Assembly (NCBI GenBank): GCA_017470535.1
Contig: JAFUYP010000040.1
Span: 1-64,000 of the forward strand
Origin: Ruminococcus sp.
GTDB taxonomy: Bacteria > Bacillota > Clostridia > Oscillospirales > Ruminococcaceae
Direction of reading: 5' to 3'
DNA: 64,000 nt
Below, one piece after another: positions 40,943-49,957 of the stretch. Position numbers and translations under genes: made by a program. The notes under the pieces were generated by a model. It saw only the letters and a program-made list of their open reading frames with translations. It was not told the origin of the DNA and did not search any database. The stretch's first letter is position 1. Each line of letters opens with the position of its first letter.

Positions 40943-42247
40943 ATGTCTGTTGTAATTAAATCTGTCATACAGGGCAGTGATGCCGATAATGCGGGTATAA
41001 AAGCCGGCGATGAGCTTATAAGCGTAAACGGGCACGGTATTGAGGACGTGCTTGATTATATGTTCTATATCGCAGTAGACAAGGTCAGTCTGACTGTAAG
41101 GCGTGACGGCAGACAGCTAAGACGTGTTATCGAAAAAAGCGAGTATGATGATATAGGTCTTGAATTTGATACTTTTTTAATGGATAAAAAACGTTCATGC
41201 TCTAATAACTGTATCTTCTGCTTTATCGATCAGATGCCTAAGGGCATGAGGGAAACGCTGTATTTCAAGGACGATGATGCAAGACTTTCCTTTTTGCAGG
41301 GCAACTATGTCACGCTTACCAATCTTGATGATAAGGATATAGAGCGTATCATCAAAATGCGGCTCAATATCAACGTTTCGGTGCATACGACAAACCCTGA
41401 GCTGAGATGCAAGATGATGCACAACCGCTTTGCCGGCGAAAAACTCAAGTATCTGAAAATGCTGACGGACAGCGGCATCGAGCTTAACTGTCAGATAGTG
41501 TGCTGTCCCGGTATAAATGATGGCAAGGAGCTGCAAAGGACGCTTGATGATCTTGCGGCTATGATGCCTAATATCCAGTCAGCGGCAGTAGTGCCTGTGG
41601 GTGTTACAAAGTACAGGCAGGGGCTGTATCCGCTGGAGATATTTAATAAAGATACTGCAAGGGCGGTAATTGAGATCATTGAAGGTGTACAGGCAAAGTG
41701 CCTTGAAAAATATGGCAGAAGAATGGTCTTTGCGTCAGATGAGTTTTATGTGACAGCCGGGCTGGAGCTGCCTGATGCTGATTATTACGAGGATTATCCG
41801 CAGTATGAAAATGGTGTGGGGCTTATGCGTTCGCTTGAAGACGAGGTGGATGATGCCTTGTCTCAGACAGACATAAATAAAACAAACAGAAAGGTATCTC
41901 TTGTGACAGGAACGCTTGCAGGGGACTTCCATAAAAAACTGACTAAGAAAATAAGCGAAAGGATCGAAGGGTTTCAGTGTAACGTTTATCCGATAGTGAA
42001 TAATTTCTTTGGCGAGACTATCACTGTCGCAGGGCTTATTACGGGCGGCGACCTCATAAGCCAGCTCAAAGGAAAGGATCTCGGTGATGAGCTTATCATA
42101 CCAAAGGTCATGCTCAAAGCTGATGAGGATATTTTCCTTGATGATGTTACGCTTGATGAAGCGAGAAAAGCGCTTGATATAAAGATCACCCCTGTGTCAA
42201 ATGACGGATTTGATTACGTCGATGCACTGTTAGGGGTATATGAGTAG
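40943..42247 (+). CDS. DUF512 family protein: PDZ + radical SAM-like + DUF512
   Basis: 434 aa. An N-terminal PDZ-like domain (VIQGSDADNAGIKAGDELIS) is followed by a radical SAM-like segment with SCSNNCIFCFIDQMP (CxxxCxxC), then the DUF512 C-terminal domain (VSLVTGTLAGDF, VNNFFGETITVAGLITGGDL, LPxVMLKAD-like region). This three-part protein occurs immediately upstream of der in many Clostridia. Its substrate is unknown; the cysteine motif suggests a 4Fe-4S cluster. The stop lies 20 bases before der. Ribosome site GGGAGTAGGAT. Confidence 0.92.
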   Translation: MSVVIKSVIQGSDADNAGIKAGDELISVNGHGIEDVLDYMFYIAVDKVSLTVRRDGRQLRRVIEKSEYDDIGLEFDTFLMDKKRSCSNNCIFCFIDQMPKGMRETLYFKDDDARLSFLQGNYVTLTNLDDKDIERIIKMRLNINVSVHTTNPELRCKMMHNRFAGEKLKYLKMLTDSGIELNCQIVCCPGINDGKELQRTLDDLAAMMPNIQSAAVVPVGVTKYRQGLYPLEIFNKDTARAVIEIIEGVQAKCLEKYGRRMVFASDEFYVTAGLELPDADYYEDYPQYENGVGLMRSLEDEVDDALSQTDINKTNRKVSLVTGTLAGDFHKKLTKKISERIEGFQCNVYPIVNNFFGETITVAGLITGGDLISQLKGKDLGDELIIPKVMLKADEDIFLDDVTLDEARKALDIKITPVSNDGFDYVDALLGVYE

Positions 42248-42267
42248 CAGAAAGGAAAGGGATATAA

Positions 42268-43599
42268 ATGGCATTACCGATAGTTGCCGTTGTCGGCAGA
42301 CCAAACGTCGGGAAAAGTACGCTGTTTAATAAGCTGATAGGTCAGCGCCTGTCGATAGTTGAGGACACCCCCGGTGTCACAAGGGACAGGATATATTCAA
42401 AATGTGAATGGCTCGGACGTGAGTTTATGCTTGTTGATACAGGCGGTATCGAGCCTGACTCTGATGATGTTATACTTTCACAGATGAGAAGACAGGCAGA
42501 GCTTGCTATCACAAGGGCGGACGTGACTGTGCTTGTTACAGATGTAAGAACGGGTGTTACTGCAAACGACTACGAGGTCGCTGCGATGCTGCAAAAGTCC
42601 GGCAAGCCGATAGTTCTCTGCGTCAATAAATGTGATACGATAGGCGAGCCGCCTATGGAATTCTATGAGTTTTATAATCTTGGGCTTGGCGACCCGGTCG
42701 CAGTGTCTTCGGTTCACGGTCACGGCACGGGCGATCTGCTTGATGAAGTAATAAAGTACCTCCCGGAAGTAAAAGAAGAAACCTATGACGATGATGTTAT
42801 AAAAGTCGCAGTTATAGGTAAGCCTAATGTCGGTAAATCTTCGATAATCAACCGTATCTGCGGTGAGGAAAGGGTGATAGTATCAAATATCGCCGGCACT
42901 ACCAGAGATGCGACAGATACTGAGATAGAGAATGAAAACGGCAGGTTCGTATTCATAGATACAGCAGGCATCAGAAGAAAATCAAAGGTGCTTGACAGTG
43001 TTGAGAAATACAGTGTGCTGCGCTCCTATATGGCAGTTGACAGGGCAGATGTTGCAGTTATAGTTATAGATGCGGCAGAGGGTTTTACCGAGCAGGATTC
43101 AAAAGTCGCAGGCTATGCCCATGAAAAGGGCAAGGCTTGTATTGTCGCTGTAAATAAATGGGACGCCATCGAAAAAGACACAAAAACAATGGACGAGTAC
43201 CGCAAAAAGCTCGAGGACGATTTCTCGTTTATGAGCTATGTGCCGTTTGTGTTTATTTCAGCAAAGACGGGGCTGAGGATAGAAAAGCTGTTTGACTATA
43301 TAAAATATGTAGCCGAGCAGAATACTATCAGGATACCAACAGGCAGACTCAATGATGTGCTTGCATATGCTACTACAAGAGTCCAGCCGCCGTCCGATAA
43401 GGGCAGAAGACTGAAAATATACTATATGACACAGGCGTCTACCAAGCCGCCTACGTTTGTGTGCTTTGTAAACAGAGCAGATCTATTCCATTTCTCATAT
43501 CAGAGATATATCGAGAATCAGATAAGAGAAACCTTTTCTCTTGATGCTACTCCTATCCGTATGAAGATAAGAGAGCGTGACACCAAAGATGTTAAATAA
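42268..43599 (+). CDS. der: Ribosome-associated GTPase Der (EngA)
   Basis: Essential GTPase of 50S subunit assembly. 443 aa with two GTPase domains in tandem: GRPNVGKSTLFN / DTPGVTRDR / NKCD, then GKPNVGKSSIIN / DTAGIRRKS / NKWD, and the KH-like C-terminal domain. It is followed 12 bases downstream by plsY. The operon DUF512-der-plsY-gpsA is a conserved Clostridial arrangement. Confidence 0.98.
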   Translation: MALPIVAVVGRPNVGKSTLFNKLIGQRLSIVEDTPGVTRDRIYSKCEWLGREFMLVDTGGIEPDSDDVILSQMRRQAELAITRADVTVLVTDVRTGVTANDYEVAAMLQKSGKPIVLCVNKCDTIGEPPMEFYEFYNLGLGDPVAVSSVHGHGTGDLLDEVIKYLPEVKEETYDDDVIKVAVIGKPNVGKSSIINRICGEERVIVSNIAGTTRDATDTEIENENGRFVFIDTAGIRRKSKVLDSVEKYSVLRSYMAVDRADVAVIVIDAAEGFTEQDSKVAGYAHEKGKACIVAVNKWDAIEKDTKTMDEYRKKLEDDFSFMSYVPFVFISAKTGLRIEKLFDYIKYVAEQNTIRIPTGRLNDVLAYATTRVQPPSDKGRRLKIYYMTQASTKPPTFVCFVNRADLFHFSYQRYIENQIRETFSLDATPIRMKIRERDTKDVK

Positions 43600-43611
43600 G
43601 GGGATAAAGCA

Positions 43612-44280
43612 GTGAACAGTTTTTTCAGTGTGTTATTTACAGTTGTTTTTTCCTATCTTGTAGGCAGTCTTAACTCTGCTATTATAGTATGCAGATTATG
43701 GAAAAAGCAGGATATTAGAGAATACGGCAGTAAGAATGCAGGTCTTACGAATGTGCTGAGAGTTTACGGTAAAGGTCCTGCACTTGCGACGCTTTTGTGC
43801 GATCTTGCAAAGGGCGTTATAGCAGTTGTTGTGTGCCGTATCATCGTGCATCAGGTGATAGGTGTTGAGTTTTTTGACGATCCGCATTTTATCGGATATG
43901 TTGCAGGGCTTTTTGTCATGCTTGGGCATTGCTTCCCGGTGTTCTACGGTTTCCACGGCGGAAAGGGCGTTTTGCTCGCAGCTACAACGCTCCTTGCGAT
44001 AGACCCGCTGACCTGTGTACTGTCAGTCGCAGTATTTGCACTTATGGTCGCACTTACTAAGTATGTTTCGGTAGGCTCGATCTGTGCGGCGGTAGCTTAC
44101 CCGACATTTACATTCATTATGCAGCATTTTGTCTATGATAAAGGCTATGCGGTGCTGCCGAACACTCTGGTCGCATTTCTTATCTGCGTGCTGATAATCT
44201 ATCTTCATAAGCCTAATATACAAAGGCTTCTTGCCGGCACGGAAAATAAGTTCGGCGACAAAAAGAATAAAAAGGAATAA
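43612..44280 (+). CDS. plsY: Acyl-phosphate:glycerol-3-phosphate acyltransferase
   Basis: Polytopic membrane enzyme that makes lysophosphatidate from glycerol-3-P and acyl phosphate. 222 aa, several hydrophobic spans. Conserved loops are GSLNSAIIVCR, YGSKNAGLTNVLRVYGKG (active site), GHCFPVFYGFHGGKGV and a C-terminal lysine-rich tail. The start is GTG 43612 (AAGGGGATAAAGCA before it). Adjacent gpsA supplies its glycerol-3-P substrate. Confidence 0.96.
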   Translation: MNSFFSVLFTVVFSYLVGSLNSAIIVCRLWKKQDIREYGSKNAGLTNVLRVYGKGPALATLLCDLAKGVIAVVVCRIIVHQVIGVEFFDDPHFIGYVAGLFVMLGHCFPVFYGFHGGKGVLLAATTLLAIDPLTCVLSVAVFALMVALTKYVSVGSICAAVAYPTFTFIMQHFVYDKGYAVLPNTLVAFLICVLIIYLHKPNIQRLLAGTENKFGDKKNKKE

Positions 44281-44297
44281 TATCGGAGGGTCATGAT

Positions 44298-45305
44298 ATG
44301 GCTAAGATAACTATTTTAGGCTCGGGCGGTTTTGGACTTTCACTTGCAGTCATGTGTTCAAGGGCAGGGCATGATGTTACCGTGTGGAGCAAATTTCAGG
44401 ACGAGATAGATACTATCAAAAGAACAGGTGAGCTGAAATCGAAGCTCCCCGGAGTTATAGTTCCGGAGAATGTTAGGCTCACGACCGATGTTTCTCTTGT
44501 AAAGGGCTCGGATATGGTGATACTCGGCATACCTTCTGCTTTTTGCAGGAAAGTGTGTGAGGAGGCAAAGCCCTACATCGGCAAGGATTCGATAATCGTT
44601 AATACCGCTAAGGGGCTTGAACCGGGTACGCTCAAACTCATGAGCGAGGTCACAGATGAATCCTTCCCCGAAAACAGGACAGCTATACTGTCAGGACCTT
44701 CCCACGCAGAGGAGATAGGCAGAGGGATACCTACTACGATAGTTGTCGCATCTGAGGACAGGGATGTTTCGTATTATGTTCAGAATACGCTTTCAAATAA
44801 GACATTCAGGATATATGTAAATGACGATATAGTCGGCTGTGAGATAGGTGGCTCACTCAAAAACATAATCGCACTTGCAGCAGGTGTATGTGACGGTCTG
44901 GGGCTTGGAGACAATACAAAGGCAGCCCTTATGACCAGAGGCCTTACGGAGATCGCAAGGATAGGTATGGCAATGGGCGCACAGCGTTCGACGTTCTCGG
45001 GGCTTTCGGGAATAGGAGATCTTATAGTTACCTGTACAAGTATGCACAGCCGCAACAGGCGTGCAGGCATACTTATAGGTCAGGGCGTCGCTCCTGATGA
45101 GGCTGTAAGGCGTGTTGGTACAGTCGAGGGATATGAGTGTACAAAAAACGCCTATGAGCTTTCAAAAAAGCTGGGTATCGAGATGCCAATAACTGAGCAG
45201 CTCTATGGTGTGCTATTCGGCGGTGTTTTGCCAAAGGATTCAATAATCACTCTTATGTCAAGACCTACAAAGAACGAAACAGAGGACGGGTTCCTCGGGA
45301 GGTAA
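44298..45305 (+). CDS. gpsA: NAD(P)-dependent glycerol-3-phosphate dehydrogenase
   Basis: Makes sn-glycerol-3-phosphate from dihydroxyacetone phosphate for phospholipid synthesis. 335 aa. Rossmann loop ILGSGGFGLSLAV, the AKGLEP segment, LSGPSHAEEI, catalytic lysine region GGSLKNIIALAAG and GLSGIGDLIVTC are all present. It forms an enzyme pair with plsY 17 bases upstream. The yjbQ gene starts 3 bases after its stop. Confidence 0.97.
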   Translation: MAKITILGSGGFGLSLAVMCSRAGHDVTVWSKFQDEIDTIKRTGELKSKLPGVIVPENVRLTTDVSLVKGSDMVILGIPSAFCRKVCEEAKPYIGKDSIIVNTAKGLEPGTLKLMSEVTDESFPENRTAILSGPSHAEEIGRGIPTTIVVASEDRDVSYYVQNTLSNKTFRIYVNDDIVGCEIGGSLKNIIALAAGVCDGLGLGDNTKAALMTRGLTEIARIGMAMGAQRSTFSGLSGIGDLIVTCTSMHSRNRRAGILIGQGVAPDEAVRRVGTVEGYECTKNAYELSKKLGIEMPITEQLYGVLFGGVLPKDSIITLMSRPTKNETEDGFLGR

Positions 45306-45308
45306 GAA

Positions 45309-45704
45309 ATGGTATACAGCTACACATTAAAAACCGAAAAGGAAAACTTTTACAATATCACAAGCTATGTCAGACAGGCACTCAATGAGAGCATGGTAGA
45401 AAGCGGCATAGCGGTAGTTTACTGCCCTCATACGACAGCAGGCATAACTATCAACGAGAATGCAGACCCAGATGTAGTGACTGATCTTCTGTATGCTATC
45501 GACACTACATTCCCGGACAGATACCAGTTCAAGCACGCTGAGGGCAATTCAGCTGCACATCTTAAATCAAGCGTTATCGGCAATTCCGTTACCGTCATCA
45601 TCGAGGACGGCAGACTTTTGCTTGGCACTTGGCAGGGGATATATTTCACCGAGTTTGACGGACCGAGAACGAGGAATTTCTTTGTGAAGATACTAAAAGG
45701 TTAA
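45309..45704 (+). CDS. yjbQ: YjbQ/UPF0047 family protein
   Basis: 131 aa, single domain. Motifs HTTAGITINENADPDV and HAEGNSAAHLKSSVIG give the conserved His/Asn/Glu cluster, ending LGTWQGIYFTEFDGPR. E. coli YjbQ has weak thiamine-phosphate synthase activity and the family is thought to bind a phosphate ligand; the physiological role is unsettled. Last gene of the der operon, followed by a terminator. Confidence 0.92.
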   Translation: MVYSYTLKTEKENFYNITSYVRQALNESMVESGIAVVYCPHTTAGITINENADPDVVTDLLYAIDTTFPDRYQFKHAEGNSAAHLKSSVIGNSVTVIIEDGRLLLGTWQGIYFTEFDGPRTRNFFVKILKG

Positions 45705-45711
45705 TCAATTG

Positions 45712-45741
45712 ACAGCCGTTTTCCCGACGGCTGTTTTGTTT
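45712..45741 (+). terminator. Terminator of the der-plsY-gpsA-yjbQ operon
   Basis: ACAGCCGT and ACGGCTGT pair perfectly around a 7-base loop, followed by TTTGTTTT. Confidence 0.9.
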
Positions 45742-45774
45742 TGTATAAAAACAATTAAAAAACGGTAACAATGC

Positions 45775-45803
45775 TTTACATTTGAGGGAAAATATAGTAT
45801 AAT
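45775..45803 (+). promoter_or_regulatory. Promoter of the pyrH operon
   Basis: TTTACA (45775-45780) and TATAAT (45798-45803) with a 17-base spacer, 42 bases before the pyrH ATG. Confidence 0.8.
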
Positions 45804-45844
45804 AGATAATGGCGGATTTTAAAATTAACTAAGGAGTGTGGCTT

Positions 45845-46549
45845 ATGGAACCTAAATACAAAAGGATACTTTTAAAGCTCAGCGGCGAGGCGCTCGCAGG
45901 AAAGAAAAAACAGGGGCTTGATTATGAGATAATCAATACCTTTGGCAAAAGCATCAAGAAATGTGTCGATGCCGGTGTTGAGATAGGTATAGTAGTAGGC
46001 GGCGGCAACTTCTGGAGAGGAAGATCAAGCGGCGCTATGGACAGGACAAGGGCTGACCATATCGGTATGCTTGCAACTGCTATGAACGCACTTGCTGTTG
46101 CTGACGGTCTTGAAAATCTTGGTATGGAGGTAAGGGTCCAGACTGCTATCTCGATGCCGCAGGTGGCTGAGCCTTATATAAGAAATAAAGCTATGCGTCA
46201 CTTTGAAAAGGGCAGGGTAGTTATTTTCGGCTGCGGGACCGGTAATCCGTTTTTCTCGACCGACACGGCTGCTGCACTGAGAGCTGCCGAGATAGAAGCG
46301 GATATATTCTTCAAGGCTACTATGGTAGACGGCGTGTATGATAAAGACCCGCATAAGTATTCAGACGCTGTTAGATTTGATAAGCTCACATTCAATGATA
46401 TTCTTTCAAAGGGGCTCAAGGTAATGGATTCTACCGCTGCCGCACTTTGTCAGGATAATAATGTTCCGATACTTGTATTCGATCTTTCAAGACCGGATAA
46501 TATATATGATGCCTGCATGGGTAAACAGATAGGCACTATCGTTGAATAA
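45845..46549 (+). CDS. pyrH: UMP kinase
   Basis: Phosphorylates UMP to UDP; amino-acid-kinase fold, hexameric. 234 aa from ATG 45845 (AAGGAG eight bases before); an upstream in-frame GTG overlaps the ribosome site. Motifs are [59 protein letters not shown] and [14 protein letters not shown]. It heads the pyrH-frr-uppS-cdsA operon; rpsB-tsf are not upstream here. Confidence 0.97.
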   Translation: MEPKYKRILLKLSGEALAGKKKQGLDYEIINTFGKSIKKCVDAGVEIGIVVGGGNFWRGRSSGAMDRTRADHIGMLATAMNALAVADGLENLGMEVRVQTAISMPQVAEPYIRNKAMRHFEKGRVVIFGCGTGNPFFSTDTAAALRAAEIEADIFFKATMVDGVYDKDPHKYSDAVRFDKLTFNDILSKGLKVMDSTAAALCQDNNVPILVFDLSRPDNIYDACMGKQIGTIVE

Positions 46550-46566
46550 GAAAAGAGGTAAGCATT

Positions 46567-47121
46567 ATGAATGAAATAATCAATAAAGCACAGGAAAAAA
46601 TGGATAAATCCCTGAATGTCCTTATAGCTGACTACGGTACGATAAGAGCCGGCAGAGCAAACCCCGGCGTTCTTGATAAGGTGACTGTGGATTATTATGA
46701 TACTCCTACACCTATAAATCAGCTCGCTACTGTTTCTGTAAGCGAGGCAAGGGTGCTTGTCGTTCAGCCGTGGGATAAGACGCTGCTCGTGCCTATCCAG
46801 AAGGCTATACAGGCGTCTGATGTCGGTATCAATCCTCAGAACGACGGATCTGTTTTGCGTCTTATGTTCCCTCAGATGACTGAGGAGGACAGAAAGAAGA
46901 TAGTTAAGGAAGTCAAGAAAATGGGCGAGGACACAAAGGTGGCTGTCCGCTCTATCAGACGTGATGCGATCGACAAGATCAAGAATATGAAGAAAAAGAA
47001 CGAGATCACCGAGGACGATGTAAAGAACGGTGAAGAGAAAATACAGAAGGTAACAGATAAAATGGTAAAGAAAATAGACGAAACTGTTGCCGCAAAGGAA
47101 AAGGAAGTTCTTTCTATCTGA
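46567..47121 (+). CDS. frr: Ribosome recycling factor
   Basis: Splits post-termination ribosomes with EF-G. 184 aa, standard size. It shows the three-helix-bundle pattern with MDKSLNVLIADYGTIRAGRA near the start, PWDKTLLVPIQKAI in the middle, and the C-terminal KVAVRSIRRDAIDKIKNMKK. The ribosome site is AAAAGAGG. Seventeen bases after pyrH and 15 before uppS. Confidence 0.98.
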   Translation: MNEIINKAQEKMDKSLNVLIADYGTIRAGRANPGVLDKVTVDYYDTPTPINQLATVSVSEARVLVVQPWDKTLLVPIQKAIQASDVGINPQNDGSVLRLMFPQMTEEDRKKIVKEVKKMGEDTKVAVRSIRRDAIDKIKNMKKKNEITEDDVKNGEEKIQKVTDKMVKKIDETVAAKEKEVLSI

Positions 47122-47136
47122 TAAAGGGGTCGTGTA

Positions 47137-47868
47137 ATGGCTAAACCTATAAAAACCACACTTCCGCCCGGAATGGCAGTCCCGGTGCATATCGGCGTTA
47201 TAATGGACGGTAATGGCAGGTGGGCTAAAAAGCGTGGTATGCCCAGAAAGGTCGGTCACCGAGAGGGGGCTAAGAATTTCAGGGCTATAACGAGATATGC
47301 AAAGGCTCTTGGTGTCAAATATATAACCTTCTATGCTTTTTCAACTGAAAACTGGAAAAGACCGCAGGACGAAGTCGATGCGATAATGGAGCTTTTTGAA
47401 AAGTACCTTGATGAGGTCAGGGATTTCATTGAGGAAAATATAAGAGTAAGGTTTATAGGCGACAGGTCTATGCTGTCTGAAACTTTGCAGAAGAAAATGA
47501 AAAGCGTTGAGGAGGATTCACTTGACTTTGACTCTATGACGCTTGTGCTTGCTATCAATTACGGCGGCAGGGACGATATATGCCATTCTGTAAAGAATAT
47601 CGTTCAGATGGCGATAGACGGCAAGATAAAAGCAGACGATGTGACCGAGGATATGATAGAGCAAAACCTCTACACCGAGGAGATACCGGCGGCTGATCTT
47701 ATTATCAGACCGAGCGGAGAGCAGAGACTGTCTAATTTTCTTATATGGCAGTCGGCATATGCTGAGTTTTATTATACAAATATCCTTTGGCCTGATTTTA
47801 GGGGCAAGGATCTTGAAGATGCGATAATCGCATTTAATGAAAGAAACAGAAGATACGGGGGCGTTTGA
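47137..47868 (+). CDS. uppS: Undecaprenyl diphosphate synthase (cis-prenyltransferase)
   Basis: Builds the C55 lipid carrier for wall synthesis. 243 aa. Signature HIGVIMDGNGRWAKKRG with the catalytic Asp, then GAKNFRAITRYAKALG, TFYAFSTENWKRP, and the C-terminal DLIIRPSGEQRLSNFLIWQS. Lies directly upstream of cdsA (6-base gap). The short N-terminal extension before VPVHIG is normal. Confidence 0.97.
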   Translation: MAKPIKTTLPPGMAVPVHIGVIMDGNGRWAKKRGMPRKVGHREGAKNFRAITRYAKALGVKYITFYAFSTENWKRPQDEVDAIMELFEKYLDEVRDFIEENIRVRFIGDRSMLSETLQKKMKSVEEDSLDFDSMTLVLAINYGGRDDICHSVKNIVQMAIDGKIKADDVTEDMIEQNLYTEEIPAADLIIRPSGEQRLSNFLIWQSAYAEFYYTNILWPDFRGKDLEDAIIAFNERNRRYGGV

Positions 47869-47874
47869 CAGAAA

Positions 47875-48696
47875 ATGAAAACAAGGATAATATCAGCGGC
47901 AGTGGCGATAGTTATTGCTGTAATAATGCTTGCGCTCCATAACACTTTTGTTTTTGAACTGGCAATAGGCTTTCTGGCTGTTGTCGCACTTATGGAGCTG
48001 TTCAAGGCGACTAAGCTCGACAGACTTGTGATACAGACAAGTATCTGCTACGCATATGCGGCACTTGTGTGTATAGGGCATATTTTCCCGGTGACAGCCG
48101 CCAAGATGCATTATGGTGAGCTTATAATGGGGCTTTTCGTCATCTGCCTGTTTGTGAGCTTCTTTAAATACCATGAGAAGATAAAGTATCAGCAGCTTAT
48201 AAACCTTCTTGCGTTCGGTTACTTTATACCCTTTGCGTTTGAAGCACTTCTTAAAATGAACGACCGTGAGCATGGTCTGTTTATGGTAGTGATAACACTT
48301 TGCGGTGCATGGCTTGCTGACTCGGGTGCTTATTTTGCAGGTACGTTCTTTGGCAAGACTAAGCTCTGTCCCAAGATCTCACCTAAAAAGACGGTCGAGG
48401 GTCTTGTCGGCGGCGTTATCTCTAACGGAGTTATCCTTATAATAGTCGGGCTTATATACGACTTTATCTTAAAAGGGCCTGAGCTTAATTATTTAGGTTT
48501 GTTTGTAGCCGGTATGCTGTGTGCGCTCATAGGTCTTGTAGGAGATCTGAGTGCATCGCTCATAAAGCGTCAGACAGGCATAAAAGACTACGGTAATATA
48601 ATGCCGGGTCACGGCGGTGTTATGGACAGATTTGACAGTGTTATACTTGTAGCACCGTTTATGTATTATGTATTCTCTCTGGGAATGATAATGTAA
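47875..48696 (+). CDS. cdsA: Phosphatidate cytidylyltransferase
   Basis: Membrane enzyme that makes CDP-diacylglycerol. 273 aa with about eight hydrophobic segments. The CDS signature near the C-terminus reads SLIKRQTGIKDYGNIMPGHG followed by GVMDRFDS, and an earlier ADSGAYFAGTFFGKTKLCP is also conserved. The start overlaps closely with uppS, implying coupled expression. A hairpin (AGGGG...CCCCT, 48703-48734) separates it from dxr. Confidence 0.96.
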   Translation: MKTRIISAAVAIVIAVIMLALHNTFVFELAIGFLAVVALMELFKATKLDRLVIQTSICYAYAALVCIGHIFPVTAAKMHYGELIMGLFVICLFVSFFKYHEKIKYQQLINLLAFGYFIPFAFEALLKMNDREHGLFMVVITLCGAWLADSGAYFAGTFFGKTKLCPKISPKKTVEGLVGGVISNGVILIIVGLIYDFILKGPELNYLGLFVAGMLCALIGLVGDLSASLIKRQTGIKDYGNIMPGHGGVMDRFDSVILVAPFMYYVFSLGMIM

Positions 48697-48702
48697 ATAT
48701 GA

Positions 48703-48734
48703 TAGGGGGAGTCGTATAAAACGGCTGCCCCTTT
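48703..48734 (+). terminator. Possible attenuator hairpin between cdsA and dxr
   Basis: TAGGGGGAGTCG and CGGCTGCCCCTT can pair with a small internal mismatch; no T-run follows. It may only modulate read-through. Confidence 0.35.
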
Positions 48735-48784
48735 AAGTGTTATATACAGAGGCTTTTGTAAAGCTGTTAAAAGGGAATGAGATC

Positions 48785-49933
48785 ATGAAGACTATTACTA
48801 TACTCGGCTCTACCGGCTCTATCGGTACGCAGTCATTAGATGTCTGTAAAAAGCATAGAATTAGAGTGGCGGCTGTTTCCGCCAATAAGAATGTCAAGCT
48901 GCTGGCTCAGCAGGCAAAGGAATTTGAGGTGCAGTATGCGTGTATCGCAGATGAAACACTTGCGCCTGAGCTTGAAGAGCTTCTTGCCGGCAGCGGTATA
49001 AGAGTTCTGGCAGGTCATGACGGTATCATGCAGATAGCATCGCTCGACAGTGTTGATATAATGCTAAATTCGCTTGTGGGAATGGTCGGGCTGGAGCCTA
49101 CTCTTGCGGCAATTGAAAAAGGAACTAACATCGCCCTTGCCAATAAAGAAACACTTGTTGCAGGCGGTAAGCTGGTAATAAACAGGGCAAGACGCAAAAA
49201 TGTAAGGATATACCCTGTTGACAGCGAACATAGTGCAATATTTCAGTGCCTGCAGGGGAATAATATAAGAGATCTTAAAAAGATAATACTTACAGCGTCC
49301 GGCGGTCCTTTTTATGGTATGAAAAAGAAAGACCTTGAAAAAGTCACGATAGAGCAGGCTCTTTCTCACCCTAATTGGGCAATGGGCAATAAAATTACCA
49401 TAGACTCTGCTACAATGATGAATAAGGGGCTTGAATTTATAGAAGCGCTCTGGCTGTTTGATCTTGAACCGGAGCAGATAGAGGTAGTCGTTCACAGGCA
49501 GAGTATCGTTCATTCGGCAGTCGAGTATAACGATAATGCAGTTATCGCACAGCTTGGTGTGGCAGATATGAGGATACCGATACAGTATGCACTACTGTTT
49601 CCTCAGAGGGTGGAGTGCCCGGTCGAGCAGCTTTCTCTCACAGATATTGGCACACTGACTTTTGAAAAGCCCGATCTTGAAACTTTTGACTGCCTGTCTG
49701 CCTGCATAAAGGCAATAACGAAGGGCGGTAATCTCCCGGCGGCGGTAAACGGTGCTAATGAGGAAGCGGTAGGGCTTTTCCTTGATAAGAAGATAGGTTT
49801 TTTAGATATAGGCACACTGGTGAGCAGATGTCTTGAAAGTACAGAATATAAAGAAATAAATGATCTCTCAGATGTTCTTGAAGCGGATATGTTCGCTCGT
49901 GAATTTGTCAGAGAAAACTACGATAAGCTATAA
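48785..49933 (+). CDS. dxr: 1-deoxy-D-xylulose-5-phosphate reductoisomerase
   Basis: First committed MEP-pathway step to isoprenoids. 382 aa from ATG 48785 (AAAAGGGAATGAGATC before it); the frame is open upstream but alignment and ribosome site support this start. NADPH loop TILGSTGSIGTQSLDV, NKETLVAGG, DSEHSAIFQCL, ASGGPF, HPNWAMGNKITIDSATMMNKG, and NGANEEAV are all seen. Grouped with uppS, which uses its end products, and ispG downstream. Confidence 0.98.
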   Translation: MKTITILGSTGSIGTQSLDVCKKHRIRVAAVSANKNVKLLAQQAKEFEVQYACIADETLAPELEELLAGSGIRVLAGHDGIMQIASLDSVDIMLNSLVGMVGLEPTLAAIEKGTNIALANKETLVAGGKLVINRARRKNVRIYPVDSEHSAIFQCLQGNNIRDLKKIILTASGGPFYGMKKKDLEKVTIEQALSHPNWAMGNKITIDSATMMNKGLEFIEALWLFDLEPEQIEVVVHRQSIVHSAVEYNDNAVIAQLGVADMRIPIQYALLFPQRVECPVEQLSLTDIGTLTFEKPDLETFDCLSACIKAITKGGNLPAAVNGANEEAVGLFLDKKIGFLDIGTLVSRCLESTEYKEINDLSDVLEADMFAREFVRENYDKL

Positions 49934-49957
49934 ACAGATATTGAAAGGACAAAAAGA

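Noticed and set aside
46450..47259. 269-codon minus-strand open frame opposite pyrH, frr and uppS
   Set aside because: It lies fully opposite three certain genes, has no ribosome site, and its product has a shadow-like composition.
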